A stretch of 64,000 nucleotides of DNA from Helicobacter labetoulli (GTDB lineage Bacteria > Campylobacterota > Campylobacteria > Campylobacterales > Helicobacteraceae). Every line of letters starts with the position of its first letter. Within the stretch, counting starts at the first letter, position 1. The stretch is from positions 1 to 64,000 of the forward strand of contig NZ_QXJF01000006.1 in the NCBI RefSeq assembly GCF_003670275.1, read 5' to 3'. Position numbers and translations under genes: made by a program. Below the pieces are notes generated by a model. That model had not been told where the DNA came from. It saw only the letters and a list, made by a program, of their open reading frames with translations, and did no database searches. Positions 45,206 through 54,610 of this stretch are shown here, one piece after another.

Positions 45206-46240
45206 TCAAATAGCTCGGTTGCCACTCTCCGCTTTATCCATATATTCGGCAACATTGTCAAATAAACCCATTACAAACTCCACAATATCCTCTATCACTT
45301 CTTGCTTGTTAATCTCATTTAGAATCTCGTGCCTTGCACCCTCATAGAGTTTTAATCTCACATCAAAGCCCCAAAGCCTATATTGATGTGCAATTTTTTC
45401 TACCCCAACGCCAAAATTCCCACAACTATCCTTATTCCCACTGATAATAAGCAAAGGTAGATTCTGCCCTATATGAGCCTTAACTTTAGCTTCATCTCTG
45501 TCAGCTTTATTCACCCACGCCATACCCTTAAACAACCCAATAAAACTCTCCAAGCTAAATACAAACTGACACGCACTATCAGCCTTATAAGCCTCTACAA
45601 CCGCCTTATCTCGGCATAGCCACGCAAAGCCTCCTTTCGTATTATCCTCTCCCTCATTGTGTAAAAATGGTTTGTTGAATCCGCCAAAAGAGAGTGCGTT
45701 TATCCACTTTTTACCCACAGATTCTAAGCCACACACCTGCAAGATTCTAGCTAGACTTGCTCCCAATAATGCCAATGGATTATACGCTGGAGAGCCAGAA
45801 AGGATAAGGGCATTAAGCTCGTGGTGATATTGCTTCACATAGCCTCGTGCAAGGAGTGAGCCCATAGAATGCCCCAAAAGCACATATTTTTGCGGTTTAA
45901 AATGCTCCTTAGCTAAAAGTGTAAGCTGGTGCATATCCATAATAGCTTTGAGAAATCCGCTAGATTCTGTAGTTGCAGTTTTTGAATCTAGCCCATTCAT
46001 CTCGCCCCAAGGGTGCAATGTATCAATACTTTTTCCGTGTCCGCGATGATCATTTATCACAACAATAAACCCACGCTGGGCTAAATATGAGCCAACCCAC
46101 TCATAGCGGTCTTTATGCTCCACCATTCCGTGTGCGATTTGAATAAGCAGAGTATTTGGCACTTCTGGCATATACACATCATAAAAAATCTCTAACCCAT
46201 CTTGATTTGAGATAAAACTCTTATTTTTATACACTTGCAT
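45206..46240 (-). CDS. Alpha/beta hydrolase, lysophospholipase-like
   Basis: A 344-residue cytosolic serine hydrolase of the monoglyceride lipase/lysophospholipase group. The oxyanion region is IAHGMVEHKDRYE, the nucleophile elbow GHSMG is at 123-127 (Ser125), and EGARHEILNE near the C-terminus supplies the catalytic His. AAAGGAGAG supports ATG 46240 over the track's longer frame. It is last in the lysA operon, 11 bases after the lysozyme gene. Confidence 0.8.
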   Translation of the reverse strand: MQVYKNKSFISNQDGLEIFYDVYMPEVPNTLLIQIAHGMVEHKDRYEWVGSYLAQRGFIVVINDHRGHGKSIDTLHPWGEMNGLDSKTATTESSGFLKAIMDMHQLTLLAKEHFKPQKYVLLGHSMGSLLARGYVKQYHHELNALILSGSPAYNPLALLGASLARILQVCGLESVGKKWINALSFGGFNKPFLHNEGEDNTKGGFAWLCRDKAVVEAYKADSACQFVFSLESFIGLFKGMAWVNKADRDEAKVKAHIGQNLPLLIISGNKDSCGNFGVGVEKIAHQYRLWGFDVRLKLYEGARHEILNEINKQEVIEDIVEFVMGLFDNVAEYMDKAESGNRAI

Positions 46241-46251
46241 CACACTCTCCT

Positions 46252-47055
46252 TTAATGTTTTCTCTGTTGCTCTAGCCACGATCTGAGCATTTTCTCATCA
46301 CCATTAAACGCATTCAAATCAATGTGCTTCTCCCCGCCAGAATAGCCCTTTAGCACACCTTGTGGGTCATACTGCCAAAAACTCCAAGATTCAAAATGCA
46401 CATTAAATAATCTTGCCCACATTGAATCTGGTGCAAAAAACACAGAGCGAATCCACAGCGGATTCTCCACATACCGCCCACGCAAATACATATCATAAAA
46501 ACTTGGCGTTGTATAAATGATAGGCTTTATCTTATAATGCTTTTCTAAGGCTAAAAGGAGCGTGTCAAGCTCATTATAAACTTTTTGTGGAGATGGAGAA
46601 TTTTTTGCCTTAGAGCCATAAAACTCCACATCTACAACCGGTGGTAAAGCCTTAGAATCTACTACATTTGGGACATTAGCGATAAAATTTTGTGCTTGTG
46701 TAAGCCCAGAGCTATCAAAGCTAAAAAAGTGATATGCCCCTACATATAGCCCCTGCTTTCTTGCCTCTTCAAAATTATATGCAAAGCGTTTATCCACCCA
46801 AGTGCTACCCTCTGTAGCTTTGATAAAAGCAAATGTAATGTTTTGACTTTTTAGAATCTCCCATTTGATATGCCCTTGATGAGCTGATACATCAACCCCT
46901 TTTATAGGATAGCTCTTATCACTTGGCATATTAAACCACACAAGCCCATTATGCTGTAAGACAAAAAATACAAGAGCTAAAGCGATTACCACAAATAAAC
47001 GCGTAGCATATTTGCCTATATGAAAAATCTTAGCAAACACGCCTTTAAGATTCAT
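46252..47055 (-). CDS. GH25-family lysozyme-like protein
   Basis: A 267-residue protein anchored by an N-terminal helix (about 18-36) with its enzyme domain in the periplasm. GVDVSAHQG (Asp55) and PPVVDVEFYG (Asp142, Glu144) are the GH25 catalytic strands, and YVGAYHFFSF is a substrate groove strand. GH25 enzymes cleave N-acetylmuramyl bonds in peptidoglycan. It overlaps the DUF2156 gene by four bases. Confidence 0.85.
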   Translation of the reverse strand: MNLKGVFAKIFHIGKYATRLFVVIALALVFFVLQHNGLVWFNMPSDKSYPIKGVDVSAHQGHIKWEILKSQNITFAFIKATEGSTWVDKRFAYNFEEARKQGLYVGAYHFFSFDSSGLTQAQNFIANVPNVVDSKALPPVVDVEFYGSKAKNSPSPQKVYNELDTLLLALEKHYKIKPIIYTTPSFYDMYLRGRYVENPLWIRSVFFAPDSMWARLFNVHFESWSFWQYDPQGVLKGYSGGEKHIDLNAFNGDEKMLRSWLEQQRKH

Positions 47056-47981
47056 ACTCTCAATCTCGCATCATATTTTTCAAGCAAAAAGCTTGGCTGA
47101 TAGGAGAGCTTTGCCTTTCTCAACCCCTCAATGCCCAAATCCTCCTCGCGATTAGCATACAAACAATGGGCAAACTTATTTTTTAAAAGGGCTTGATTGA
47201 TAGCCTGATACGCCCCGCTAAAAGTAATATTTGCCTTTTCAATATGAATGAGTGCCATTTTTGAATCTAGCTCTTCACCAAAACTAAAAGCGATAATCTC
47301 CCCCTCATTTCGCAGTAATCCACCGCTCAAACCTAGAATCTCAAAGTTTGCCAACGCATCATTAATGCCTAGATTCTCATAATACAATCCCTCATCACGC
47401 TCACCCTGTTTTGCCTCCATATTTGCCTCCATAGCGGCATTAAACCACTGATTATTTACAGATAAAACCTCATCTAAATTTTCTGCTCCCAAAGATTCAA
47501 AACACGCATTAGGATATTGAAGATAGAAACGATTGAGATGATTTTTTTTCTTATGAAACTTTCTACCACTTAATTCAATCAGCTCTTGTGTATTATAAAT
47601 ATACTCAAACCTATCGCGTCTTTGGGTAAATTCAAAGCGTTCAGGAAAATCTCTCTGCAAAGATTCTGCTTCATCTTTTTGTAAAGAGTGAAACTCTAAG
47701 GCTAGTCCCAAAGTCGCATAATAATCTATAAGCAAATTGATTATGGGCTTTTTCTCGCCCCGCCCTAATGGATAAAACACAAATGGCGTCTGCTGTGGGT
47801 ATTGTGTTTGAATAATAAGCTGATTTTGAATCACACAAAATGAAATCTCCCTAGAATGCCGCCACATAAACATATTTGTAAAATTTGTATCTGAAAGCCA
47901 CCGCCCACTTTGCTTTGTGAAAGGCTCTAGTAGCGATTTATGGCTTAAATCAAGCTTTGTATATTCCATAGTATATCCCAT
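47052..47981 (-). CDS. DUF2156 (LPG-synthase C-like) acyltransferase-fold protein
   Basis: A 309-residue cytosolic protein of the DUF2156 family, related by fold (tandem GNAT) to the catalytic domain of lysyl-phosphatidylglycerol synthases. KFHKKKNHLNRFYLQYP and a C-terminal ANREEDLGIEGLRKAKLSYQ match the family pattern. No membrane flippase domain is present. With lysA upstream, an aminoacyl-transfer role is tempting but unproven. ATG 47969 is an alternative start. Confidence 0.75.
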   Translation of the reverse strand: MGYTMEYTKLDLSHKSLLEPFTKQSGRWLSDTNFTNMFMWRHSREISFCVIQNQLIIQTQYPQQTPFVFYPLGRGEKKPIINLLIDYYATLGLALEFHSLQKDEAESLQRDFPERFEFTQRRDRFEYIYNTQELIELSGRKFHKKKNHLNRFYLQYPNACFESLGAENLDEVLSVNNQWFNAAMEANMEAKQGERDEGLYYENLGINDALANFEILGLSGGLLRNEGEIIAFSFGEELDSKMALIHIEKANITFSGAYQAINQALLKNKFAHCLYANREEDLGIEGLRKAKLSYQPSFLLEKYDARLRV

Positions 47982-47993
47982 AAAATCTGCCCC

Positions 47994-49073
47994 TTATCGT
48001 ATATCAGCAAAAATATAACTTCCAAGCCACTTTATCTCTTCTCTCCTTTTAGCAAATAGCCTTTGCAACGCTTCATCTTCATAATGCCCTTGACAATCAA
48101 TAAAAAAGCCCATTTTAAAATCCCCATTATCACGCACAGGGCGAGAATATATCTTTGTAAGATTAATGCCTTCTTTTTCAAAATCCCCAAGTAATCTAAA
48201 CAAATCTCCCACCTCATCTTTGCGTTTTAGATTCACAAACAATGAAGTCTTATCATTCCCACTTGGTGCGTTGCTAAAATCACTCACAATCACAAAACGC
48301 GTTTTATTATGCTGTGTATCCTCAATATGCTCAAACATCAAGGGTAAATTATAGAGTTTGCCCGCTATTTTTGAGCCAATAGCCGCACTATGCGGACTAC
48401 TTGCGGCTAGCTGCACCGCCCTTGCTGTGGAATCTGTAGGGATTTGCTCAATATGGTGTAGATTATGTGCGTTAAGGAATTTTTGACACTGCCCAAATGC
48501 AATATCTTTTGAAAATATCTTTTTAATCTCGCCCAAATGCTCACAACTACTCAAAAAACTATGGTGGATAGGCAAAATCACTTCAGCTATAATCTTAAAA
48601 TCATACCTTGCGAGTAGATCAATACTCTCTCCAACCATACCATTTGTATTGTTCTCAAGCGGTATCACGCCGTATTTAACGCGTTTGTGTGAAAGGGCTT
48701 CAAATACTGCACTAATGGTATTAAGCGGTATATACTCACTCATAGCACCAAATCGCTCTTCTGCTGCTTGATGTGTATAGCTCCCAATGGGACCCAAAAA
48801 AGCTACTTTTTCAGGCAGCTCAAGGTTACGAGAAATCGCAAAAATCTCTTGATAAATCGCCTCAATCGCACGAATATCAAGATATTTACTTTTTGCCTTT
48901 CCTAACCGCTCAATAATCTCTCTCTCACGCTCTGGGCGGTAGATTGCCCCACCTTGTTTGTGTTTTAATGCTCCCACTTCTGCTACAAGTGCCATACGCT
49001 TTTGTAATAACTCAAAAATACCATCATCAATAGCATCAATCTGTTCTCTTAGCTCAAGTAAAGACTTCGCCAT
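47994..49073 (-). CDS. pheA: Bifunctional chorismate mutase/prephenate dehydratase
   Basis: PheA converts chorismate through prephenate to phenylpyruvate. The N-terminal AroQ mutase covers about residues 1-90 (LREQIDAIDDGIFELLQKRM). The dehydratase begins at VAFLGPIGSYTHQAA with VIPLENNTNGMV and the PTDSTARA segment, and a C-terminal ACT domain binds Phe (GINLTKIYSRP). At 359 residues it is typical. It starts directly at the lysA stop, without a gap. Confidence 0.93.
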   Translation of the reverse strand: MAKSLLELREQIDAIDDGIFELLQKRMALVAEVGALKHKQGGAIYRPEREREIIERLGKAKSKYLDIRAIEAIYQEIFAISRNLELPEKVAFLGPIGSYTHQAAEERFGAMSEYIPLNTISAVFEALSHKRVKYGVIPLENNTNGMVGESIDLLARYDFKIIAEVILPIHHSFLSSCEHLGEIKKIFSKDIAFGQCQKFLNAHNLHHIEQIPTDSTARAVQLAASSPHSAAIGSKIAGKLYNLPLMFEHIEDTQHNKTRFVIVSDFSNAPSGNDKTSLFVNLKRKDEVGDLFRLLGDFEKEGINLTKIYSRPVRDNGDFKMGFFIDCQGHYEDEALQRLFAKRREEIKWLGSYIFADIR

Positions 49074-50327
49074 TTATAGCTCTCCCTTGCTGTGTGAATC
49101 TATATGCCCTACATTTTCAAGCAGCTTTTCCTCATCACTGATAATATCCTCAAAACGCTCACGATTTTTAATCAGTCTTGCATTGCCATTTTGCACCGCC
49201 ACTTCAGCCGGACGCAAACGCGTATTGTAGTTACTTGCCATACTATACCCATACGCACCTACATTTTCAATCTTTAATAAATCGCCGTGTGCAAGCGGAG
49301 GAAGCATAATATTTTTAGCTAGGTAATCTCCACTTTCACAAATGGGACCCACCACATCACAAGGTGTAGATTCTAAATCCTGCTTGTCAAAACATTCAAC
49401 CTTATGTTTGGCGTGATAGAGCGTAGGACGCATAAGATCATTCATCGCCGCATCTACAACTACAAAGCGTTTATCACCATTATACTTTTCATACAAAACA
49501 CGAGTGAGCAACACGCCACTCTCCCCTACTAAGAATCTTCCCGGCTCACAAATAATAGTCAAATCAAGCCCATACAATGCCTCTAAAATCGCTTGTGAGT
49601 AATCATAAGGGCTAATGAGATTCTCATTCTCATAGCGTATGCCAATCCCTCCGCCCACATCAAAAAACTTCAAATCAATCTTTAGAGCAATCAAACTATG
49701 AGCAAGTTGTGCGATTTTTTTTGCAGCTTGGCGGATTGGCTCTATATCTGTAAGCTGTGAGCCGATATGAAAATGAATCCCAACAGGCTCAATATATAAA
49801 GAGTTTTTAGCAAAAATATACATCGCTTTGGCTTGTTGTATATCTACACCAAATTTATTCTCGTGCAAACCCGTAGAAATATAAGGGTGCGTTTTAGCAT
49901 CAATATTGGGATTCACACGAATGGAGATTCTCGCCACTTTATTAAGGGCTTTTGCAATAGATTCTATGCGTTGTAGCTCCTTCTCACTCTCCACATTTAA
50001 AAATAAAATATCACTTTGCAACGCCTCTTGAATCTCGCTATCTTGCTTTCCTACACCACTAAAAATAATCTTATATTTTGGTATCCCAGCCCTTAATGCC
50101 CTCCTCACCTCTCCAATAGATACGCAATCCGCCCCACTACCCAAAGTGCCTAAATGATGGATAATAGAGAGATTGGAATTTGCCTTTAACGCATAGCAAA
50201 TAAGCGATTTTCTCGCTCTAAACGCATCTTTTAAACTCAAAAAAGCTGAAGAAATTTTTTGCAAATCATATACATAAAGTGGTGTTTGATAGGTTTGTGC
50301 AAGGGCGTTGTAGTCTATATCTTTCAT
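49074..50327 (-). CDS. lysA: Diaminopimelate decarboxylase
   Basis: LysA decarboxylates meso-diaminopimelate to L-lysine with PLP. The Schiff-base Lys is in CYALKANSNLSI, the phosphate site is FFDVGGGIGIRYE, and the second active-site Cys block is GPICESGDYLAK. The sequence ends with the usual YNTRLRPAEV segment plus a short acidic tail (417 residues). It heads a five-gene minus-strand operon. Confidence 0.93.
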   Translation of the reverse strand: MKDIDYNALAQTYQTPLYVYDLQKISSAFLSLKDAFRARKSLICYALKANSNLSIIHHLGTLGSGADCVSIGEVRRALRAGIPKYKIIFSGVGKQDSEIQEALQSDILFLNVESEKELQRIESIAKALNKVARISIRVNPNIDAKTHPYISTGLHENKFGVDIQQAKAMYIFAKNSLYIEPVGIHFHIGSQLTDIEPIRQAAKKIAQLAHSLIALKIDLKFFDVGGGIGIRYENENLISPYDYSQAILEALYGLDLTIICEPGRFLVGESGVLLTRVLYEKYNGDKRFVVVDAAMNDLMRPTLYHAKHKVECFDKQDLESTPCDVVGPICESGDYLAKNIMLPPLAHGDLLKIENVGAYGYSMASNYNTRLRPAEVAVQNGNARLIKNRERFEDIISDEEKLLENVGHIDSHSKGEL

Positions 50328-50452
50328 CTATGCTCCATCATTTTGACAAAATCAAATCATTGTGTTTTAGTATCCTAAGGGGAGAATTTTAGCTATATTA
50401 GCATAATATTATGTTAAAATCACGCTCAACTTCTTTAGATTCAAGGATTTTT

Positions 50453-50857
50453 ATGTCATTGTCCCCTGATAGTGTATTTATACTTGTGAGTATATTTTGC
50501 GTGGCTTTATTTGTGTTACTTGTGGCGTTGTGGCTTTTTGGTCCTGCACCCAAAAAAGTAGAACTCAAAGAGCAAGAACAAAAAGTCAGCATAGAAGAGA
50601 TTATGAAGATTTTAGATAGTCCAAAAAGTAATATACTAAAGCTTACCAAAGCAGTGGATATGTTTTTTGAGCATTATGATGAGCTTGATTTGAGCGATTA
50701 TCGTAAGAAAAATTTTCTCTTTGCTATTACCGTTCATAGAAACACTTCAACAGAGCTTATCATACACACAGAAGAGCGTCTAAGGGAGCTTAACCCTGAC
50801 TTAGAGCGAGATCTTAATAAAACGCTCAATCGCGCCCTTGATGCAAGAGATATTTAG
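50453..50857 (+). CDS. Small membrane-anchored protein
   Basis: A 134-residue protein with one N-terminal membrane helix (about residues 6-29, ILVSIFCVALFVLLVALWLF) and a soluble helical domain. It contains EIMKILDSPKSNILKLTKAV and repeated acidic/basic pairs. ATG 50453 with AAGGAT is preferred to 50411. It is divergent from lysA. I do not recognise a domain. Confidence 0.65.
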   Translation: MSLSPDSVFILVSIFCVALFVLLVALWLFGPAPKKVELKEQEQKVSIEEIMKILDSPKSNILKLTKAVDMFFEHYDELDLSDYRKKNFLFAITVHRNTSTELIIHTEERLRELNPDLERDLNKTLNRALDARDI

Positions 50858-50895
50858 ATTCTAAAGGATTTTAGACTTAGCATTAATGGGCTTGT

Positions 50896-52047
50896 ATGCG
50901 ACATCTACTTAAAATCTCATTTTTATATATTGTGGTGTTGTGTAGTTACACTCAAGCATTGGAGTTTGCTATAAAAAATTTTAGCCCTTATGAGATTTTA
51001 TTCATTCAAGATTCTTATCTTCAAGCACAAAATGGCATAACTGCTCAAAATCTCTGCAACAATGGTGTGCAAGAAGTGTGCGATAGGATAATTGGCATTA
51101 TGCACCCATTTATCACATTTGGGGCAAAAACACAGAGAGACTAAAGATTCAACAAAAGCAGTGGGGAAAACGAGAAAGAGAGCTTTACACACAATATATA
51201 AGCCTTTGTGATAACACTGATATTTTTGGCACAAATTATTCTAAAAATCCCGCCAAGCACCCTTTAAAACTGCTTCTCAAGTCAAGTCGCCAACTTTTCT
51301 TATCTATACAAAGCCTTGTGCATTACCATAGCTCACATTTATCCCAAGCAGAGCAAAATCATAAAGAGCATTGCGTTGCTCTTTCACATAGTATTTATGA
51401 AGTGGAATCTTACAATTTTCGCAAAAAAAGAATATACTCGCCCCTCATCTATTGATAATGCCCTACTTGCTTCCTGTCTCAAGTATGATAATCTCATCTC
51501 CTATATGCAGACATATCACCCATTAGGCTCATTATATGGTGCGTTTCTAGCAAAGTATGATAAAAACTTAGCAGATTCTACTTTTGCTCATTCTACGGAT
51601 GAAATCCTCCCATTTGCAGAGAGTGATAAATGGAGCGAAGAACAAGCAAAGCAGGTATGTCAAAGAATGCGTGAATCCACACAAAGCAAGGGGCATTTTA
51701 TAACCCTAGAGACTTTGTATGACCTTGAAAAGCTCAATACAAACTTTCTTAAACAAAAGCAAGAAACAATGGCTATCTTTTCTAAACTTTGTGAAAACAA
51801 AGATGAGCTTAATTCACTCTTTGCCTATCCGTGTCAAAACTTAGAATCTGTGCATTATGCTATATTACGCACATACCTTGCCGCAGAGGGAGCTTGTCAA
51901 GGTGGCATACTCTTACGCCACAAGGCAGAATACGATAAAGAGCTAAAAAGAGACAAAAGCAAAGCGACAGCAAGAATGTCAAGAAAAGACAATGTTGCTG
52001 TGCGAATTAGAATCTACTTATCACTTATAATACAAAGCCTAGATTAA
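50896..52047 (+). pseudogene. Exported protein gene broken by two poly-A frameshifts
   Basis: The frame from 50896 encodes a signal peptide (MRHLLKISFLYIVVLCSYTQ) and stops at 51144. A second frame, with RLKIQQKQWGKRERELYTQY, runs from about 51137 to 51454. A third continues from about 51430 to 52047. The first shift is explained if AAAAA at 51125-51129 was originally six A. The second is explained if the A7 run near 51422-51428 was six. Restored length is about 383 residues. The function is unknown. Two compensating homopolymer changes could also be sequencing errors. Confidence 0.6.
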
Positions 52048-52154
52048 TAACCCTGTTGTTGCAGGTTTTTGTAATCATTACAACCCACAAGTGCCAAGAT
52101 AAGCGATAGGACTGCCACAAGCCCAACTGCTATTTTTTGCATTGTATTTTTCAT
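52044..52154 (-). CDS. Tiny lipoprotein of 36 residues
   Basis: Translates from ATG 52154 (preceded by AAAAAGGG) to a 36-residue peptide with a signal/lipobox sequence ending ILALVGC and a 12-residue mature part (CNDYKNLQQQGY). It would be lipidated on the Cys. It overlaps the end of the broken gene by four bases on the opposite strand. Size and shape recall entericidin-type lipoproteins, but the mature part differs. Confidence 0.6.
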   Translation of the reverse strand: MKNTMQKIAVGLVAVLSLILALVGCNDYKNLQQQGY

Positions 52155-52250
52155 TTTTGCCCTTTTTAATGAGAATCTAAAGCCTACACAATACAAAAAA
52201 ACGCATTTTAAATTTTGGCAAATTTATTCTAAGATTCACGCAAAAATACA

Positions 52251-52279
52251 AAATCTAGCATAGAATCTATGCTAGATTT
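52251..52279 (-). terminator. Strong terminator of mrp
   Basis: AAATCTAGCATA (52251-52262) and TATGCTAGATTT (52268-52279) form a perfect 12-base-pair stem with loop GAATC. In the minus direction a T-rich run follows, so it should end the mrp transcript. The loop itself is a GANTC site. Confidence 0.7.
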
Positions 52280-52298
52280 ATTCTCATTAAAACTTGAC

Positions 52299-53399
52299 TT
52301 AATGCTTGTGCTGCGTAGGCTGAATGTCCTTATTATCCGCAAGATTCTGCGATGAGACTTTTTCTAAAAAGCTTAGAAGTTTTACTGTGGCTTGCATATA
52401 CGCCTTAGCACTTTTAGAATCTGGCTCAAAAAACGCAATAGGCTTTCCACTATCTCCACCCTCACGCACTTTAGGCTCTATCGGGACTTGGGCAAGTGTG
52501 CTTGTGCCATACTGACTAGCTAAATCCTCACTTGTGCCTTTGCCAAAAATATCATATTCTTTCCCACAATCAGGGCAGATAAATCCGCTCATATTCTCAA
52601 TAAGTCCCGCGATTGGCACTTTTAGCTTATCAAACATATCAAGGCTTCTTGCACTATCATCAAGGCTGACTTTTTGCGGAGTTGTTACGATAACCCCTGC
52701 ACTCACCGGCACACTTTGTGCGAGTGTAAGCTGTGCATCGCCCGTGCCCGGTGGCATATCAATCACAAGCACATCAAGCTCACTCCACAGCACATCTGTT
52801 AGCATTTGCTCAATGGCTCGCATAATCATAGGACCACGCCAAATAAGGCTCTGCCCCTCATCATACAGCACGCCCATACTCATCATCTCCACACCAAAGG
52901 CTTTGAGAGGGATAAGCTTTTTTTGTGCTTCATTGACTTCTGCCTTTGTGGCATTAAGCCCTAGCATTCGCGGAATATTTGGACCATAAATATCCGCATC
53001 AAGTAGCCCTACTCTTTTGCCCTGCTGTGCTAGAGCAATGGCAAGATTCACACTGCTTGTGGATTTACCCACACCGCCTTTGCCTGAGCTTACCATTACA
53101 AAATGCTTGATATGTGGGGCAAGATTCTTTGTCTTTGGCTCTGGCTTTGGAGCGGGTTTTGGGGGGTTAATCTCTAAGTTTAGATTCTGTCCTTGCAGTA
53201 GAGAATCTAGCTGTTTTTGCACCTCAATTTTCAGTGTATCAATGACTTCTTGTGTGCTTGAGGGAATATCTATGCGGATATATACACCCTCATCACTTAC
53301 CTTCACTTCTTTAAGAAACCCAAAACTCACAATGTCTTTTGAAAAATTTGGATAAATCACATTTTTTAGATTCTGTGTGATTTGTTCTTGAGTTAGCAT
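52299..53399 (-). CDS. mrp: Mrp/NBP35-family Fe-S carrier ATPase (ApbC)
   Basis: A 366-residue P-loop protein that carries and transfers Fe-S clusters. The N-terminal DUF59/MIP18 domain (1-85) is followed by a deviant Walker [18 protein letters not shown], then [28 protein letters not shown] and the cluster-binding CxxC in [26 protein letters not shown] supports ATG 53399. The longer frame to 53507 contains the promoter and is rejected. Confidence 0.93.
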   Translation of the reverse strand: MLTQEQITQNLKNVIYPNFSKDIVSFGFLKEVKVSDEGVYIRIDIPSSTQEVIDTLKIEVQKQLDSLLQGQNLNLEINPPKPAPKPEPKTKNLAPHIKHFVMVSSGKGGVGKSTSSVNLAIALAQQGKRVGLLDADIYGPNIPRMLGLNATKAEVNEAQKKLIPLKAFGVEMMSMGVLYDEGQSLIWRGPMIMRAIEQMLTDVLWSELDVLVIDMPPGTGDAQLTLAQSVPVSAGVIVTTPQKVSLDDSARSLDMFDKLKVPIAGLIENMSGFICPDCGKEYDIFGKGTSEDLASQYGTSTLAQVPIEPKVREGGDSGKPIAFFEPDSKSAKAYMQATVKLLSFLEKVSSQNLADNKDIQPTQHKH

Positions 53400-53471
53400 A
53401 TTCAATCCTTTTAAGTTGTATTCCTTATCATCAAGGACTTTTGGGGAATCCTTAATGGGACAAGGCGGTGG

Positions 53472-53477
53472 ATTATA
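53472..53477 (-). promoter_or_regulatory. -10 element of mrp
   Basis: On the minus strand TATAAT (53477-53472), preceded by TGT, is an extended -10 about 73 bases upstream of ATG 53399. Confidence 0.5.
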
Positions 53478-53596
53478 ACAAGTAAAATTTAACTTCTCAT
53501 TAAACAATTTTTCTTAAAAAACAGACAAAAGATTATTGAATCTACGCTAGAATCTAGCCCAACTTACCTTTAAGGATTCTCAAGGATTTTTCCACA

Positions 53597-54502
53597 ATGC
53601 TTCTTGCGATTTATAGTGTATGTGTCTTTATTTTTATCGGCTACATAGCAAAGCTTTTGCGACTTGTTGGAAACAAACAGAGTGGAATCTTGCTTGGATT
53701 CTTACTCAACTTCGCACTTCCTGCACAGATTTTTAATGGCACATATCACGCTACTTTGGATATGGACTTTTTTCTTGTGTGTATTGTGAGCTTTGTCTGC
53801 TCTATCAGTGGTGGATTGGCACTTTTTGGCATTGGCAAAGCCCTAAAATTAGAGAGAAATTCTCTCATTACACTGAGCTTTATGGGAGCATTTGGCAATA
53901 CGCTCTTTTTGGGATTGCCTATTGTCAATGGAGCATTGGGTGAATCTTATGCTAACAAAGTCATCATTTATGACCAAATCGTTACAGGCATTCCTATTGC
54001 ATTTTTTGCTCCTTTTATTTTGAGCCTTGGGGGCAAGGGGAGTTTTGGATTAAAAGCTGTGGCATTGCGACTTTTTCAAAGCCCACTTTTTCTTGCCCTG
54101 CTCTTTGGACTAGCACTCAAAGCCCTGCCCTTGCAGATTCCTGATGAGCTATTTTTACCTCTTAAAAGTCTTGCTCAAACCGCTACGCCCGTGGCACTTT
54201 TTGCCATTGGGGTGCAGATGAGTCTGCAAATGATTAAGCAAGAATGGAAGCTCACTGCCCTTTTACTTTTTGGCAAAATGTGTATCGCTCCGCTTTTGCT
54301 TTTTATCTTTGTGGTTGTAGGGTTTGGAGGGTTTAACGATTTATGGCGTATGGCACTTATTGAAGTGGCAATGCCTCCTGTTGTGAGTGCTGGGGCGATT
54401 GTTATTAAAGCTGGGCTAAATGCCAAACTTGCGGTGAGTGCTATTGCTTTTGGAATCTTGCTTAGCTTTATCAGTGTGCCTTTGTGGTTATTTTTCGCAT
54501 AA
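53597..54502 (+). CDS. AEC-family (auxin efflux carrier-like) transporter
   Basis: A 301-residue inner-membrane transporter with about ten helices in two inverted halves. Family features include LNFALPAQIFNGTY after the first helices, GNTLFLGLPIVNG and ATPVALFAIGVQMSLQ. AEC members export or import small organic acids such as malate. The substrate here is unknown. It stands alone, in front of the Na/Pi symporter gene. Confidence 0.82.
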   Translation: MLLAIYSVCVFIFIGYIAKLLRLVGNKQSGILLGFLLNFALPAQIFNGTYHATLDMDFFLVCIVSFVCSISGGLALFGIGKALKLERNSLITLSFMGAFGNTLFLGLPIVNGALGESYANKVIIYDQIVTGIPIAFFAPFILSLGGKGSFGLKAVALRLFQSPLFLALLFGLALKALPLQIPDELFLPLKSLAQTATPVALFAIGVQMSLQMIKQEWKLTALLLFGKMCIAPLLLFIFVVVGFGGFNDLWRMALIEVAMPPVVSAGAIVIKAGLNAKLAVSAIAFGILLSFISVPLWLFFA

Positions 54503-54550
54503 TTTGGCATTTTACATTCAGTGGAGCATTAAACATTTAGCGTTTAAGGC

Positions 54551-54556
54551 TACAAT
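54551..54556 (+). promoter_or_regulatory. -10 element of Na/Pi symporter gene
   Basis: TACAAT (in GGCTACAATG) would place the transcript start near 54563. This leaves ATG 54587 and ATG 54611 as reachable starts but excludes the upstream GTG at 54557. Confidence 0.4.
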
Positions 54557-54598
54557 GTGATAGAAACTTTGATAGCAAATAAAATAATGGCAAAATTT

Positions 54599-54605
54599 GG
54601 GGGGG
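54599..54605 (+). repeat. G7 homopolymer between alternative starts
   Basis: Seven G residues lie between ATG 54587 and ATG 54611. A change in length would alter the frame from the first ATG or the Shine-Dalgarno-like spacing to the second. Confidence 0.75.
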
Positions 54606-54610
54606 CGATT

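Noticed and set aside
52534-52989. 151-codon open frame opposite mrp
   Set aside because: It is antisense to a well-conserved gene and its Ser/Pro/Thr-rich translation is a shadow of Gly- and Asp-rich codons.
53400-53507. N-terminal extension of Mrp
   Set aside because: The stretch contains the -10 element and the strong binding site lies before ATG 53399.
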